The notes: generated from the letters alone by a model not told the origin. A stretch of 64,000 nucleotides of DNA from Trichopria drosophilae (GCA_030407085.1 CM059585.1:67382501-67446500); one strand, 5' to 3'; positions 23,873 to 34,368 are shown, counted from the first letter of the stretch. Numbers and translations: made by a program.

Positions 23873-24280
23873 AAATAGATATCTGGGTTGTTTATTCGGG
23901 AAATAGAACCTCTTTTTACAACATTTTCTTCAGATATTTTCGGTCATTGCGGTATAGACTTTACCGACGGCGAACCAATATGTTGACTTTTATGAGGTTC
24001 ACTCCGACAAGCTATGGCAGAGGTCTCTCAACATTACGAACCCGTTTCAGAAAATTACCAATTATCTCTGAAAATTACGAATCTTGCTGGAATCGTGCGG
24101 TTATTCTGGTCAGAATCGGATTTGATTGTAGCGGAATGCTTATTTACGAACTAGGTGCAATTTCTTGATCCGAATCTGGTCAGATTCTGATCCGAATCTC
24201 TAAATAGGGGTTCCTATCAAAGTCTAGCCAGATACGGATCAGAAACATGGAAAACCCAGGGATATTTCCACACGGGGCAG

Positions 24281-24699
24281 ACGCACCAATCTGCGCTCCT
24301 CAAATATATTCGTCACCGCATTTAATAGATTAACCATATTGACAGTTTCTTTTAAATCGGCTTTTATCTAAATGAAAGTGTTGACATCCACCTTAGTTTT
24401 TTACGATTTGAAGATAAAAAAAAGACTATCAAGAAATTCATAATATCTTCATACCATTTTAAAGGAAGTTCTACACATTAACGACCCACGGGTGTGGCGA
24501 AATAACATTTTATACAAAATCTGACAAAATCTACCAATATACTGTTATTCATAAAAGGAAATATAACAGGATGAAAGTGACAAGTCGTCTCGGTTGTCGG
24601 GGTTTTTAAGTGTTTTCTTATTATTGTGATAAAGTTTACTTGTGTTGGAGTTTTTACCGGGCAACTAGCTCCCTCCGGGATAGAGTGCCATAGGACAGG
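24281..24699. other. no gene seen
   Basis: Short AT-rich interval between the inverted-repeat region and the LINE ORF1 fragment. Nothing recognised. Confidence 0.4.
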
Positions 24700-25560
24700 A
24701 TACTAATAGTGTCCCATATGGATACATTCCTTATATACCATCTTTTAAATTAAATATAACTGTGGTTATATACGGTACTATATACGGTTTCGATATTAAA
24801 CTCACGAACGAAGAAATCCTAGCAGGAGTAGAAAAACAGTATAAAAACAAAGTAAAAATAAAAAGAATCATTAAAATTAATTCAAATAAGGCCCTAAAGC
24901 CTACTACAAGTATTAAATTAATATTTAAAGGTAATCATTTCCCTCCAAAATAGTCATTTGGAAGGAAGTACATGACATTGGACCCTACGTATTTCCGATT
25001 ACTCAATGCCAAAAGTGTTGGGGTTTCGACATAGTTGTACTTAAAAATTGTAGAAATAGCATTAATATTTGTCTCGATTGTAGTAAAGAACGTAATCAAA
25101 ACCACACATGCGAATCAAGACTTAAATGTTGTATTAATTGCTTTAGAAAACAACTTCCAAATGGACGTGCTGTGAACGATAAATTGTCCTACCAAATTTA
25201 TAACGAACAAAACAAACTAAAAAAGATGATGGCAGAGCGAAACCTAGCTTATCGAGAAACTAGTAATTTTAATTCAAATTTATCTATGAATTTTATTTAT
25301 GACTGACATAGTAGTAGTATGTAGTATTTATTAGTGATCACCTTACGGTATTACACAAAAATATGACTGACATACAAAATTCCTATAATAAACAAACAAC
25401 TAAAAGAAAAAGACCTTTATATTATAATAATCCAAACCTAACCGAAACTTGAAATAATAATTCCGGTTCAGAAGATAGTGAGATGCCCCTATCTACCATA
25501 GGGAATAATTCTATTGAAAACGGAAAACAATTATAAATTTGGTAAAACTCTTACTAGAAA
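24700..25560 (+). pseudogene. LINE ORF1 fragment (zinc-knuckle protein)
   Basis: The sequence matches the LINE at 40.2-44.9 kb from its GTCCC-ATA-GGAT stretch onward. It has YGFDIKL, EEILAGVEKQYKNKVKIKRI, then after a stop the zinc-knuckle run CQKCWGF, KNC, CLDCSKERNQNHTC and CCINCFRKQ in mixed frames, and a hydrophilic C-terminal part with KRKRPLYYNNPNL. 5'-truncated and broken by stops (about 24953, 25305, 25450). It has the same orientation as the RT fragment at 38809-39220, on the other side of the Polinton-like element. Confidence 0.65.
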
Positions 25561-26182
25561 ATAATAATAAAACACGAACAATTCTGACTAATATTAGTAG
25601 TGTAGCTATAGGGCTTCTGGCCCTCCCCACCCTACCTCCCATCGATGATAGTGTGATGGAAAAAATGCGCAAGTTGGCCGTCAGAAGGTCAGGAGTGAAA
25701 GGAGGTTATTATAAACAATTTCATGTATTGTTATTACAAATTTCGAAAGCTGTGAAGGTCGAAAAACATAGGTAATTTAATGCGTTATATTGTCGAATGA
25801 AAAGAGAAGGTAAAGGTCAACCAATATTTATTATTTCATTAGATATTGTTATTAATAAAATGTTTTTACATTATCATTGAAAACGTCATCTTTCCAATGC
25901 TTGATCTTACAAAATTCAATCAGAGAGATTGAAAAGTGTTGACCGTTACACATTAGTATTGCCATGTGTCGAAAATCAAATTTCAAAAGTCGCCTTCATT
26001 AAAGGTCAGATATTGATATATTATAGTCGCTTCTCCGTGTTTATGTGGAAATACATCGATTTGTTTTCCCGAAAATTATGAAATTGTATACAGGTCCAGA
26101 CGCGTTTAAAAGGTCATTGCACAAGTTCTTCAAAACATTTCCTCTTTCCCAAATTTAGGCAATCCGTGACGTAATAGAAAGG
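25561..26182. other. flank with a partial copy of the Polinton terminal sequence
   Basis: No recognised gene. The part 26055-26182 (TATACAGGTCCAGACGCG, GGCAATCCGTGACGTAATAG) is a diverged direct copy of 27060-27177, where the left terminal repeat begins. The terminal region has therefore been duplicated locally. Confidence 0.6.
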
Positions 26183-26938
26183 AGGTAGCCTAATTTAATC
26201 ATTCCAATGTAGTATTGCCATATGTGGACTGTCGAAAAACAAATTTTAAAAGTCGCCTTCATTAAAGGTCATATATTGCATCATTATATTCGCTTCTCTA
26301 TGATTATATGAAAATACATCGTATTCGGTAGGAACCGTATTGACAGTGAAAGTAAAATGACCTTATCCTCGAGGTAGCCTAATTCAATCATTCCAATGTA
26401 GTATTGCCATATGTGGACTGTCGAAAAACAAATTTTAAAAGTCGCCTTCGTTAAAGGTCGTATATTGCATCATTATATTCGCTTCTCTATGATTATGTGA
26501 AAATACATCGTATTCGGTAGGAACCGTATTGAGAGTGAAAGTAAAATGACCTTATCCTCGAGGTAGCCTAATTCAATCATTCCAATGTAGTATTGCCATA
26601 TGTGGACTGTCGAAAAACAAATTTTAAAAGTCGCCTTCGTTAAAGGTCATATATTGCATCATTATATTCGCTTCTCTATGATTATGTGAAAATACATCGT
26701 ATTCGGTAGGAACCGTATTGAGAGTGAAAGTAAAATGACCTTTTCCTCGAGGTAGCCTAATTCAATCATTCCAATGTAGTATTGCCATATGTGGACTGTC
26801 GAAAAACAAATTTTAAAAGTCGCCTTCGTTAAAGGTCATATATTGCATCATTATATTCGCTTCTCTATGATTATGTGAAAATATATCGTAAGCTAGGAAC
26901 CGTATTGAGAGTGAATGTAAAATGACCTTTTCATCGTG
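26183..26938. repeat. 189-bp tandem repeat, four copies
   Basis: Units start AGGTAGCCTAATT at 26183, 26372, 26561 and 26750, exactly 189 bp apart. Each holds CCATATGTGGACTGTCGAAA, GTCGCCTTC(A/G)TTAAAGGTC and, except the last, ATCGTATTCGGTAGGAACC. The copies differ at only a few positions. The unit start resembles the AGAAAGGAGG-TAATTCAAxxATTCCAATGT part of the adjacent Polinton terminal repeat, so the array probably grew from terminal-repeat sequence. Confidence 0.92.
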
Positions 26939-27096
26939 CGTCCTACTACCATCTCTCTCGCTCTCGCATATTCTTTGTTAGATCCATTAACTTTAGCAGT
27001 ATACTGTTTTCACGGTCGTCGATTATGCGTCGATCACTTATTCACCGTACATTTGTTTTCCCGAAACTTTCGAAAATGTATACAGGTCCAGACGCG

Positions 27097-28289
27097 TTTA
27101 AAACGTCATTGAACAATTTCTTCAAAACATTATCTGTTTACCAAATTTAGGCAATCCGTGACGTAATAGAAAGGAGGCATTCTAATTCAAATATTCCAAT
27201 GTCATAATTTCTATGATCTCTCTCACTCTCGCATACTCTTTGTTAGACTCATTAACATTAGCAGTATACCGTTTTCACGGTCGTTGATTATCCATCGACC
27301 ACTTATTCACCGTACATTTGTTTTCCCGAAACTGCATACAAGATTAATGATGTCGCGTTATGTATATATCTTTCGATCTTTTAAATACCTCTGTTGGGGA
27401 ATCTCACCTCCAATATGACACATCGTTACCGACGTATTTCAGATGTTACGTATCTTTTATGAGGAATTGAACGTTTAGATTTCCTTCAACATTCGTCACA
27501 ATTAGTCTAAATATCAGTTTGAAGGTGTCTAGCCTAATCCCGTATATCGACGACCTACTTTTTATATCTCACACACACACACACACACATTTTAATTACC
27601 TGCTACTCTTTAGTGATGTAATCAGCGCTTTGATCTTTCCCTTGTCAAGTTGTAAGTTCGAAATCACCGACATTTTCCTCCAACCTTCGTCACAATTAGT
27701 CTAAATACCAGTTTGAAGGTGTCTAGCCCTATTACAAAATTTGTTCCATCTAGCATCTATATTTCCATTTTCTCGTTTCGTGACATAACGTTTTAAAATC
27801 CTTCTTGACACCTACATATTTTAAACACAAATTTTTATTCATAAGGTGGAAAGTCTTGTTTTCGTCTCTCCTCCTATTGAAAACCGTTCCCATTACCACC
27901 ATCGCAACGCCTCGACTGTAAAACCCATTAATCATTACGTCGATCATCGACTCTTTCATAAATATTTATTTTTGTTTGGTACAATATCATGCAGAAAGGA
28001 AGATGAAGAAAATACAGAAGATGTATTTAATAAATTTTATTTTTCACATTCATATTCATACATTACATTAATTTGTTTACAATATTGTTATACATAAGAA
28101 TATAAAATAGCGATCACATAAAATTTATATTTTCAATATCGTCAACTAATGCATCGCTTTTAATTTGACAACTGATGCAGTCTTTAATCATAGGCGGTTC
28201 ACCATCTATCGTATCATAGCTTGATTCGAAATGTTTATAACATCGACGACATTCACGTATTTCAGGATGCATTTGCATAGCAGGTGGCA
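27097..28289. repeat. Polinton-like terminal inverted repeat, left
   Basis: Starts TTTAAAACGTCATTGAACAA and runs to the CAGGTGGCA at 28281-28289. Its complement is 37610-38808. The copies differ by only a few substitutions over long stretches and by the length of an internal (CA)n tract. An internal direct repeat of about 50 bp with CAATTAGTCTAAATA and GTTTGAAGGTGTCTAGCC occurs near 27490 and 27690. Confidence 0.93.
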
Positions 28290-28467
28290 GGCAGGTCCAT
28301 GCTTGTTCTTTCAAAAATACTTTAACATTACTAATCACCAAATTCATCAACAACGAAATTTTACCAGCGATGAAATTGGCAGAACTGAACCTCGCAAAAG
28401 TGTATGTCGTTTCAAAAATAAGAGTTTCAACAAAACTTGGAGAACGAATTAGCATGAAGTTGGACAA
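28114..28467 (-). CDS. small Cys-rich frame reaching into the left repeat
   Basis: A 117-codon minus-strand frame whose last 60 residues lie in the terminal repeat. It includes ECRRCYKHF and KDCISCQIK, four cysteines in two CxxC pairs that could bind zinc. The same peptide, with about two differences, can be read from the right repeat (37620-37785, plus strand). The N-terminal part shows no motif, so the true gene limits are unclear. Function unknown. Confidence 0.35.
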   Translation of the reverse strand: MSNFMLIRSPSFVETLIFETTYTFARFSSANFIAGKISLLMNLVISNVKVFLKEQAWTCLPPAMQMHPEIRECRRCYKHFESSYDTIDGEPPMIKDCISCQIKSDALVDDIENINFM

Positions 28468-28609
28468 CGAAATCTTCTGTTTTCCTTCACCACGGTATGC
28501 ACTAACTCACAATGTCATGAAGGAATATTTGAACATCGTTGAAGGAAATCGACTATATATGAAGTACAAAGAGGAAATAACATTAATAACCTCGAGTTTT
28601 CAATAGGAT

Positions 28610-28990
28610 ATTCAGGCAATGAACTGAAAATTAATTAAATTATAGTGGTAAATTTATTATAATGTAATTACATATAGCTTTACATTAATTCTTCTGTCAA
28701 TATAGATATTATATATGTACATATTATTGTATATGTCCAGATGATGATGCAGATGTCACAGATTGTCGATGATGGATGTAGTCCGATGAATCCGATCACC
28801 GATGCCAGATGGCTAAATGCTGCTGGTCACCAATGATGAATCAGATCCAACAGTCATCTGCAGGAACATCATCAGCGAACGGAATCTGCAATAACAACAA
28901 GAAAATTAAATACATGTTAAATGCATACTGATAAAAAATATTAATGTTAATTATTATTGCTAAAACAAACAAATATATATATTTATTATT
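28610..28990. other. non-coding spacer in Polinton-like element
   Basis: AT-rich flanks around a stretch with short ATGATG repeats (28740-28880). It may contain a short second exon of the next minus-strand gene, since a TTATTGCAG acceptor lies at about 28888 on the minus strand. Confidence 0.3.
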
Positions 28991-28995
28991 AAAAA

Positions 28996-29418
28996 TTAAA
29001 TATGTTTTTTTTTATATATACCTTCATCGACGATCATTTTTAAGTGTTCCGAGATGTGGTTTAGCAGCTCCCGGTCAAGATCCACAGCTACGACCACCGA
29101 GTCACGCTCATCGACCACTGCGCCAAAATACTCCTCTGCGATTCGGATAGAATTTTGAAGCTCCTCCGCCCGCATTCGCAAATTGTTGGAACGATTGTAG
29201 AAGAATCGCTCTTCACAATCGTGACCCTCTCGATGCAGCTCCATGAGGGCAGCTGCTCCATCTTCGCAATATTTTAAAGCATCTTTCAGCTTTGCGATCT
29301 TTTCGCGCAGCTCTTGAATTTTGGAAAATGTGTTGAGTATTTTCCATTCTTGGAGGTTGATTTTATCCTCCAACCACTTCTGAATCATACTCAATACAAC
29401 TATTAAGTGGCTGATCAT
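28996..29418 (-). CDS. coiled-coil protein, function unknown
   Basis: A 140-codon frame starting at an ATG at 29418, rich in Glu, Lys and Leu. Heptad-like stretches such as KIQELREKIAKLKDALK and RMRAEELQNSIRIAEE suggest coiled coil. The last residues after DEG look like intron read-through: GTATAT follows a GAAG, so the real 3' end may be spliced. It sits between the left repeat and the integrase on the same strand. I do not recognise the family; a structural or regulatory role in the element is only a guess. Confidence 0.5.
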   Translation of the reverse strand: MISHLIVVLSMIQKWLEDKINLQEWKILNTFSKIQELREKIAKLKDALKYCEDGAAALMELHREGHDCEERFFYNRSNNLRMRAEELQNSIRIAEEYFGAVVDERDSVVVAVDLDRELLNHISEHLKMIVDEGIYKKKHI

Positions 29419-29606
29419 GTTGGTTTGTGACGAATCTCCAAAAATATTTCTCTATTTATACGTAAAACTAGCCCTGTGTCTATATGCGTTTTACGATTAA
29501 CGTAGACCTCTTGACAATTTCAACCAATCACGATCTAGAACACTGTCATTATTCACCATCATCGAGTTACAGACTCCGAGCGCTGTATTTCAACATGTAA
29601 TTAATC

Positions 29607-30478
29607 TTAGAGTAAAAGTTCCTTCTTTTTGACCCAGCTGTTATGCATGTCTTCGAAACCTAGCCATTTAACAAATACTTTATCTCCTTTATGACGTAGA
29701 ATTTTTTCAATCAGATAAACGTCTGGATTTTTAGTACGTTGCAGTTCAAATTCATAAAATCCGCCTGATATTGCGTTTCCTGCATTGTCTTCTAGTAAAT
29801 ATGTTACTGGATACGTTTTTTTAACTTTTATGATTTTAAAAACTTCAGTCGTCCAATTTGGTGTATATCCCTTTTCAAATATATGTTTGAATTTACTAAT
29901 ACGAACTTGTTGACCTACTTTAAACTTTGGATGAATCTTTTCGTTCACAATTACATTATACACACGTTCCAATAATTCTTTTTCATTGTCTTTATTAACA
30001 TCTTGCGGCTTCATTTTAATAGTACGATGTGTGCTATTGTTATAATCATTAACCAAGTCTGGTAATATATGGAGCCATTGATAATTACCATGAAGGCTAA
30101 ACTGTGGCCACATTTTATTTTTCAAAGTACGATTAAAGCGTTCGCAAATTGAGGCTTTTAGATTACTGTATGTAGAATATAAATTGATATCATGTGTTTT
30201 CATTAAATTTGAAAATTTTGAATTATAAAATTCTTTTCCATGGTCGGTATGTAGATTCTCTGGAATTCGACCCATTTCAAATATCGATTTCATGGCAGCT
30301 GTGACGTCATCGCCAGTCTTTCTTTTTACTGGGCGGGCCCATGCATACTTAGAGAATACATCGATGACAGTTAACAAGTATTTGTAACCCTTATTTTCAT
30401 CTGCCGCCGCCTTGTATAATTTTTTCTTGCTGGTTTATGAAGCTCCTTCACGACTTCTCTCTTCTCTTTAGAAGTCAT
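29607..30478 (-). pseudogene. Polinton-like integrase, lacks first catalytic Asp
   Basis: Retroviral-type integrase that would insert the element. The 256-codon frame at 29607-30377 has VIDVFSKYAW, HTDHGKEFYN (second catalytic Asp, residue 45), KASICERFNRT (catalytic Glu, residue 79) and a C-terminal chromodomain-like part from about residue 215 with KVFVKWLGF and NSWV. An ATG at 30478 opens a short frame in another register ending in KPARKNYTRRR, a basic motif that normally precedes the core. Between them a segment of roughly 20 residues that should carry the first catalytic Asp is absent and the frame changes near 30400. The enzyme from this copy should be inactive. Assignment is firm; inactivity is inference. 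Confidence 0.85.
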
Positions 30479-30570
30479 TATTGTTAAACAGATAAGGCAA
30501 CGTCTTGATTAAAACTGTTGGGTGGATTGTTGCAGATACTTTATTTATTCACATTTTTCAGACTAACTAA

Positions 30571-31676
30571 TTAATTCTTCCGTAAGGAGTACAAATGTGA
30601 AATGTCCCTCTTCATAACATCAGTTATTGCATTAATCTTCTTTAAGGCTTCACTGTTTTTATTGACATTTTGTTCTAGGAGAAAAATTAATTTCTCAGCA
30701 TCGTGAGCCACAGTACTACTCTCCCTTATGTCATAGGTATGTTTTTTCAAGTCTCCTTCTATATTAGCAATATCTACCGTAAGACTATCAATCAAACCAT
30801 TATTTTTATTCAAATCATCTTTATTTTTTTTTACTTCCCGCTCTAAGACAGTGATATTATTCGTAAGGGCGTGTGCACACTGACAGCGAATCGCGAAAAG
30901 CGGCAAGCGAAATGTACAAAAATTTTATATAATAAAAGTCGATATTTTGATATTGCTGTTTAAAATTATTGATATTTACTTGTTTTTTCAGATTTTTATA
31001 CATAGTCTTGTAATTCTGACGATTTACTTCCTAATTTTTATGTTTCGCTTACCAGGGCGGGTAACCTCGAAATACAACAAGCGAATTACGATTAACGGTA
31101 AGCGGATCGCACATAATGGCAAATTAAACGAGCAGAATTAAATAATATAAAAATCTATACACGTGTGAAGAAAAATATCGATAAATACATTTTTATTATT
31201 GTAAACTTGGGTATATTTCGCTTGCCGCATTTCGCGATTCGCTGTCAGTGTGCACGCTCCCTAACATTGCTAAGAGTGTAATTATTTTTGTTTAAATTAC
31301 TGGTATGTTTAGTTATTTCCTGATGTAATTCAATAGTATAATTTCCAAAATCTGAAGATATAATCCGCCTCTTTTCTATTTCATTGTAATTTTTATTGAT
31401 ATCTTGTTGCATTTTATTCATACTTTTTTCAAAATATTCAATCTTCTCATTATTTTTAATTACACCTTTAGACAGTTCATCTATTTGATGTTTAATATCG
31501 CGAATAGATGTGTGGAACATTCTCAAAGTAATGGCATCATCCGAATCTGTTGGAATTCCGATATTACATAACTTTCTTTTCTTAAAATCATAAGAACCAT
31601 CTGTAGCAATTTCGACACTTTAAAATACTTGCTTCCGTGCTCGTTGAGACGAACGTCCAAATACATCGATGCTCAT
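30571..31676 (-). pseudogene. coiled-coil protein split by a MITE
   Basis: Two minus-strand frames, 31245-31526 and 30571-30906, are both Lys/Glu/Asn-rich and heptad-like (QIDELSKGVIKNNEKIEYFE; TVLEREVKKNKDDLNKNNG). They are separated by a 395-bp element at 30867-31261. Without the insert and one copy of its 3-bp target duplication, the two frames are in register. Upstream, an ATG at 31676 starts the same reading register, but a stop lies near 31620. It is probably a fibrous or tail-like structural protein of the element. Function is inferred from composition only. Confidence 0.6.
30867..31261. mobile_element. Harbinger-like MITE with TAA/TTA target duplication
   Basis: Termini are GGGCGTGTGCACACTGACAG on the left and CTGTCAGTGTGCACGCTCCC on the right, with inverted pairing for about 45 bp (GCGAATCGCGAAA, GCGGCAAGCGAAAT). 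It is flanked by TAA at 30864-30866 and 31262-31264, a 3-bp duplication typical of PIF/Harbinger. The interior is AT-rich and non-coding. It sits inside the coiled-coil gene. Confidence 0.85.
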
Positions 31677-31703
31677 TATGATACTGACGTAATTATCACG
31701 CAA

Positions 31704-32627
31704 TTAATAGATTATATTAGCTTCGCGCAACTCTTCAATAATCGATAAGATTTCATTCGAAAGACTTGAATTACCAGCAGCTTGCGATGCTATTAGAAGG
31801 CGCAAACGATCGACAAGTTCATTTGTATCATCCCAATGCACGTAGTCAATTTTGCGGTTTTGATCAACAATCATGTATTCAGGCAAATTACCACCCTTTT
31901 TCGGAACATCTTTGAACATTTCCTTGATATAGTTTCGATACTTGTGGGAGGCATTATACCGAATAGGTGTTTCCTGATTCCAATCTTTCCTATGTGCATT
32001 AGTTAAGGTTAGTATACTTTTGTAATTGTTTAAATCAGACTGTTGGATTATAGCTAAATCAGCTTTTTTCTTAAATAATAACTCTAGCAAACCTTCAGTA
32101 ATTGTAAATTTGTTATCCTTAACAATGACATTTTTATTCTTAAATTCTATTGTCGAATCACCTATTCTTGTAGTACCATCTTCTATGCGAACACCATAAA
32201 TTGTATCAATAATATCACTTTTCTCATGAATATTTCTCACCAGTAAAGTTAGAAACTTATTTGATAACCTTTCTTCAGTATGATATGTAGGTGTTTTAAT
32301 ATCACTGCTAAATGTCTGCTCTAAAGGGGTATTATATCCATCAAGCATATCATCATCGTCATCAAAATCGTTAACATCATTAATTTCTATGCTATCTGTT
32401 ACTTTATTCTGTACGTTTATATCATCAATCGCATTTTTGTTGATTGACATTGTTGTAGCTTCTGCTATTTTTTCCAATGGACTTATCAGAGGTTTGAGCG
32501 TTTCACTTATCGCAAGGTCATGCGTTTCTTTACCCATTTTTAATAATCGATGTTTTCGGCGAATAGATTCGCTAGCTTTGACAATTTGACGTAAAACGTC
32601 TTGCTGCTGTTTAAGAGGAGAAGACAT
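31704..32627 (-). CDS. conserved Polinton-associated protein
   Basis: An intact frame of about 307 codons from the ATG at 32627 (an upstream GTG at 32648 also opens it). The N-terminal third is helical and basic, with RQIVKASESIRRKHRLLK. A Asp-rich linker (DDDDDM) follows. The second half has DTIYGVRIEDGTTRIGDS, IEFKNKNVIV, ITEGLLELLFKKK and ILTLTNAHRKDWN. I recognise this globular pattern from unnamed insect proteins that travel with Polinton genes. No catalytic motif seen. It lies directly downstream of the ATPase on the same strand, only 36 bp from it. Role unknown. Confidence 0.65.
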   Translation of the reverse strand: MSSPLKQQQDVLRQIVKASESIRRKHRLLKMGKETHDLAISETLKPLISPLEKIAEATTMSINKNAIDDINVQNKVTDSIEINDVNDFDDDDDMLDGYNTPLEQTFSSDIKTPTYHTEERLSNKFLTLLVRNIHEKSDIIDTIYGVRIEDGTTRIGDSTIEFKNKNVIVKDNKFTITEGLLELLFKKKADLAIIQQSDLNNYKSILTLTNAHRKDWNQETPIRYNASHKYRNYIKEMFKDVPKKGGNLPEYMIVDQNRKIDYVHWDDTNELVDRLRLLIASQAAGNSSLSNEILSIIEELREANIIY

Positions 32628-32662
32628 GTTAATGCATGCAAGTCTCACTCTGCACTGACTTG

Positions 32663-33382
32663 TTACAACATTTTTTGTTTCTTCTTAAAATCATTTATGC
32701 TTATAAAACAATCAAAACCTTTTCGATACCTTCCCTCTTCTATTTCACTATCTTTATCGATTACAATAAATCCATGCTTTTCGGTCCAACATTGTGTGCA
32801 TATATCTTTAAAAGTGTTGTATGGCATATCTGTATTTACATGATCATTATAGACGTGCTTAAGATTCATTTCATCCTGTCTAAAGAGAATCAAAAAGTTT
32901 ACGTTATCTCGAATAAGATGCTTGGGAACACGAGCATACGTTTGACTGAGATAAAAGCAATCGACGCAATTATGTCTACCCATACAAAAGAAAGATCTAA
33001 TGTTATCTTGCTTCTCGCATGCAACATCATCAAATATAATAATAGAGTTCGGCCTAGCCTCGGCGGGTTCATTATCGTGAAAAGGAAAGTATCCTATACC
33101 CTCCACAGAGTCGAGTAAGTTTTGTAAAAATTGATATTTCGGTTGATTTAATGATTTCGAATATACATATATATTTTCAAACTTTAATCCATTCTGATCG
33201 ATGATTAGACTGAGTAGTGTATTTGTTTTTCCGCAATTAGACGGGCCACAGAAAAGTGCACGTATACTATTTGGCAGCAACTCCCCATGTCGTTTATGAT
33301 TAGTTGCATTATTTTGTACAGACGATGTTAAATCATCAAAATTGATGATTGGGATTTTTGTTGGTTGTTTATGAAATCGCAT
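32663..33382 (-). CDS. DNA packaging ATPase (FtsK/HerA type)
   Basis: About 239 codons from the ATG at 33382 (an upstream GTG at 33394 is less likely). Walker A is CGPSNCGKT at about residues 45-53; the Walker B-like strand SIIIFDDV is at 113-120, followed by GRHNCVDCFYLSQT with a sensor-like Gln. This is the A32/HerA-FtsK packaging ATPase of Polintons and related large DNA viruses, which would pump genomic DNA into capsids. The frame is uninterrupted. It is divergent from the plus-strand PLA2-domain gene starting at 33476, leaving a 93-bp gap that likely holds promoters in both directions. Confidence 0.9.
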   Translation of the reverse strand: MRFHKQPTKIPIINFDDLTSSVQNNATNHKRHGELLPNSIRALFCGPSNCGKTNTLLSLIIDQNGLKFENIYVYSKSLNQPKYQFLQNLLDSVEGIGYFPFHDNEPAEARPNSIIIFDDVACEKQDNIRSFFCMGRHNCVDCFYLSQTYARVPKHLIRDNVNFLILFRQDEMNLKHVYNDHVNTDMPYNTFKDICTQCWTEKHGFIVIDKDSEIEEGRYRKGFDCFISINDFKKKQKML

Positions 33383-33475
33383 TTTGATAATCACTGATCA
33401 TAAAAGTATAAGTAGCGCCTTTATATGTAATGTTAGTCATTAACTGTTTGTTACTTGAATGATGCACATCTTAAA

Positions 33476-34333
33476 ATGATTACATATGTGGGTAAAAACA
33501 AGAAGCAAAGACGTATAAAGAGTGGGGGAGGATTGGTCAATTCTTTAATTAATAAATTACCGGTAGAACTTCATATACCCGGTTATCAGTACTGCGGACC
33601 TGGTACAAAATTAAAGCAACGATTAGCAAGAGGGGACTCGGGGATAAATCCGTTAGATAAGGCTTGCAAGGAACACGACATTGCTTATTCCAAAACTCGT
33701 GAAAATCTCACCGGTAGAAACGAGGCCGATCGAATATTAGCGGAGCAGGCTTGGAAGCGAGCTTTAGCAAAAGACGCAAGCATTGCAGAAAAGGCGGCAG
33801 CTTGGGGTGTTGCAAACACAATGAAACTAAAAAGCAAATTAGGCATGGGACTGAAAAAGAAGAAGAAAAAAGTGTCAAAAAAGAAAACAACATCATTGAA
33901 CAGCATTATTGCGGCTGCTAAAATGTCAATGTCACCAAGTAATAATGTTCAAAGTGTTATATCGAGCGCTTTGAAAGGGGCACGTAAAGCCGTAAAAGAA
34001 GCAGGTGGCAAACGATTCATTCAAAAAACTCGACAGCTATCGATACCTTCAAAGGTTGGAGGATTCTTACCTTTCCTAGCACCCATATTTGCTGGATTAA
34101 GTGCTGCAGGTGCATTAGCCGGTGGCGCAGCGGGTATAACCAAGGCTGTTAATGATGCAAAAGCTGCTCAAAAGCAATTACATGAAAGTGAGAGGCATAA
34201 TCGTGCTATGGAGACAATAGCTATAGGTAAAGGGTTATATCTTAAACCTTATAAAAATGGTCTAGGTTTGAAATTAAAACCATATAAAACGGGTTTAGGT
34301 GTTAAATGTAGAAAAAATCGAAAAAACTTGTAA
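33476..34333 (+). CDS. PLA2-domain minor capsid-like protein
   Basis: An intact frame of about 285 codons from the ATG at 33476. Residues about 37-75 read PGYQYCGPGTKL, DKACKEHDIAYSK: the Ca-binding loop and His-Asp dyad of the phospholipase A2 fold known from parvovirus VP1 and from Polinton proteins. Then come a Lys-rich tract (KKKKKKVSKKK), a hydrophobic Gly/Ala stretch (LPFLAPIFAGLSAAGALAGG) that could span or disturb a membrane, and C-terminal repeats of a KPYKxGLGLK type. By analogy it would help the particle leave endosomes. Neighbours are the protease and capsid genes on the same strand. Confidence 0.8.
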   Translation: MITYVGKNKKQRRIKSGGGLVNSLINKLPVELHIPGYQYCGPGTKLKQRLARGDSGINPLDKACKEHDIAYSKTRENLTGRNEADRILAEQAWKRALAKDASIAEKAAAWGVANTMKLKSKLGMGLKKKKKKVSKKKTTSLNSIIAAAKMSMSPSNNVQSVISSALKGARKAVKEAGGKRFIQKTRQLSIPSKVGGFLPFLAPIFAGLSAAGALAGGAAGITKAVNDAKAAQKQLHESERHNRAMETIAIGKGLYLKPYKNGLGLKLKPYKTGLGVKCRKNRKNL

Positions 34334-34368
34334 AGCTACCGCATCGAGCACTCACCGATGTAGATATA

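Larger units (their letters stand above)
21378..24280. mobile_element. putative long-inverted-repeat element
   Basis: The left end has CCGTGTGGAAAATGT and the right end ATATTTCCACACGG. Inward of both lie arrays of GATTC-GATC-type text (CTGATCCGATTC, GGATCAGA). Further in, sequence at about 21900-22040 (ATGGCTCCATTTCC, ATTAAAATAATCTGC) recurs inverted at about 23335-23450 (GTGGAGCCATAG). This suggests one 2.9-kb element with long imperfect inverted ends and several smaller repeats inside. No transposase seen; the boundaries are inference. Confidence 0.4.

Noticed and set aside
26183..26938. CRISPR or LTR
   Set aside because: Units are contiguous 189-bp tandem copies without spacers, and do not flank a coding region as LTRs would.
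27846..28097. Frames inside the Polinton terminal repeats (both copies)
   Set aside because: Identical short frames in both repeats on both strands follow from repeat identity; no motif or codon pattern supports translation.
32636..33118. 160-codon plus-strand frame
   Set aside because: Antisense to the packaging ATPase, which has clear Walker motifs.
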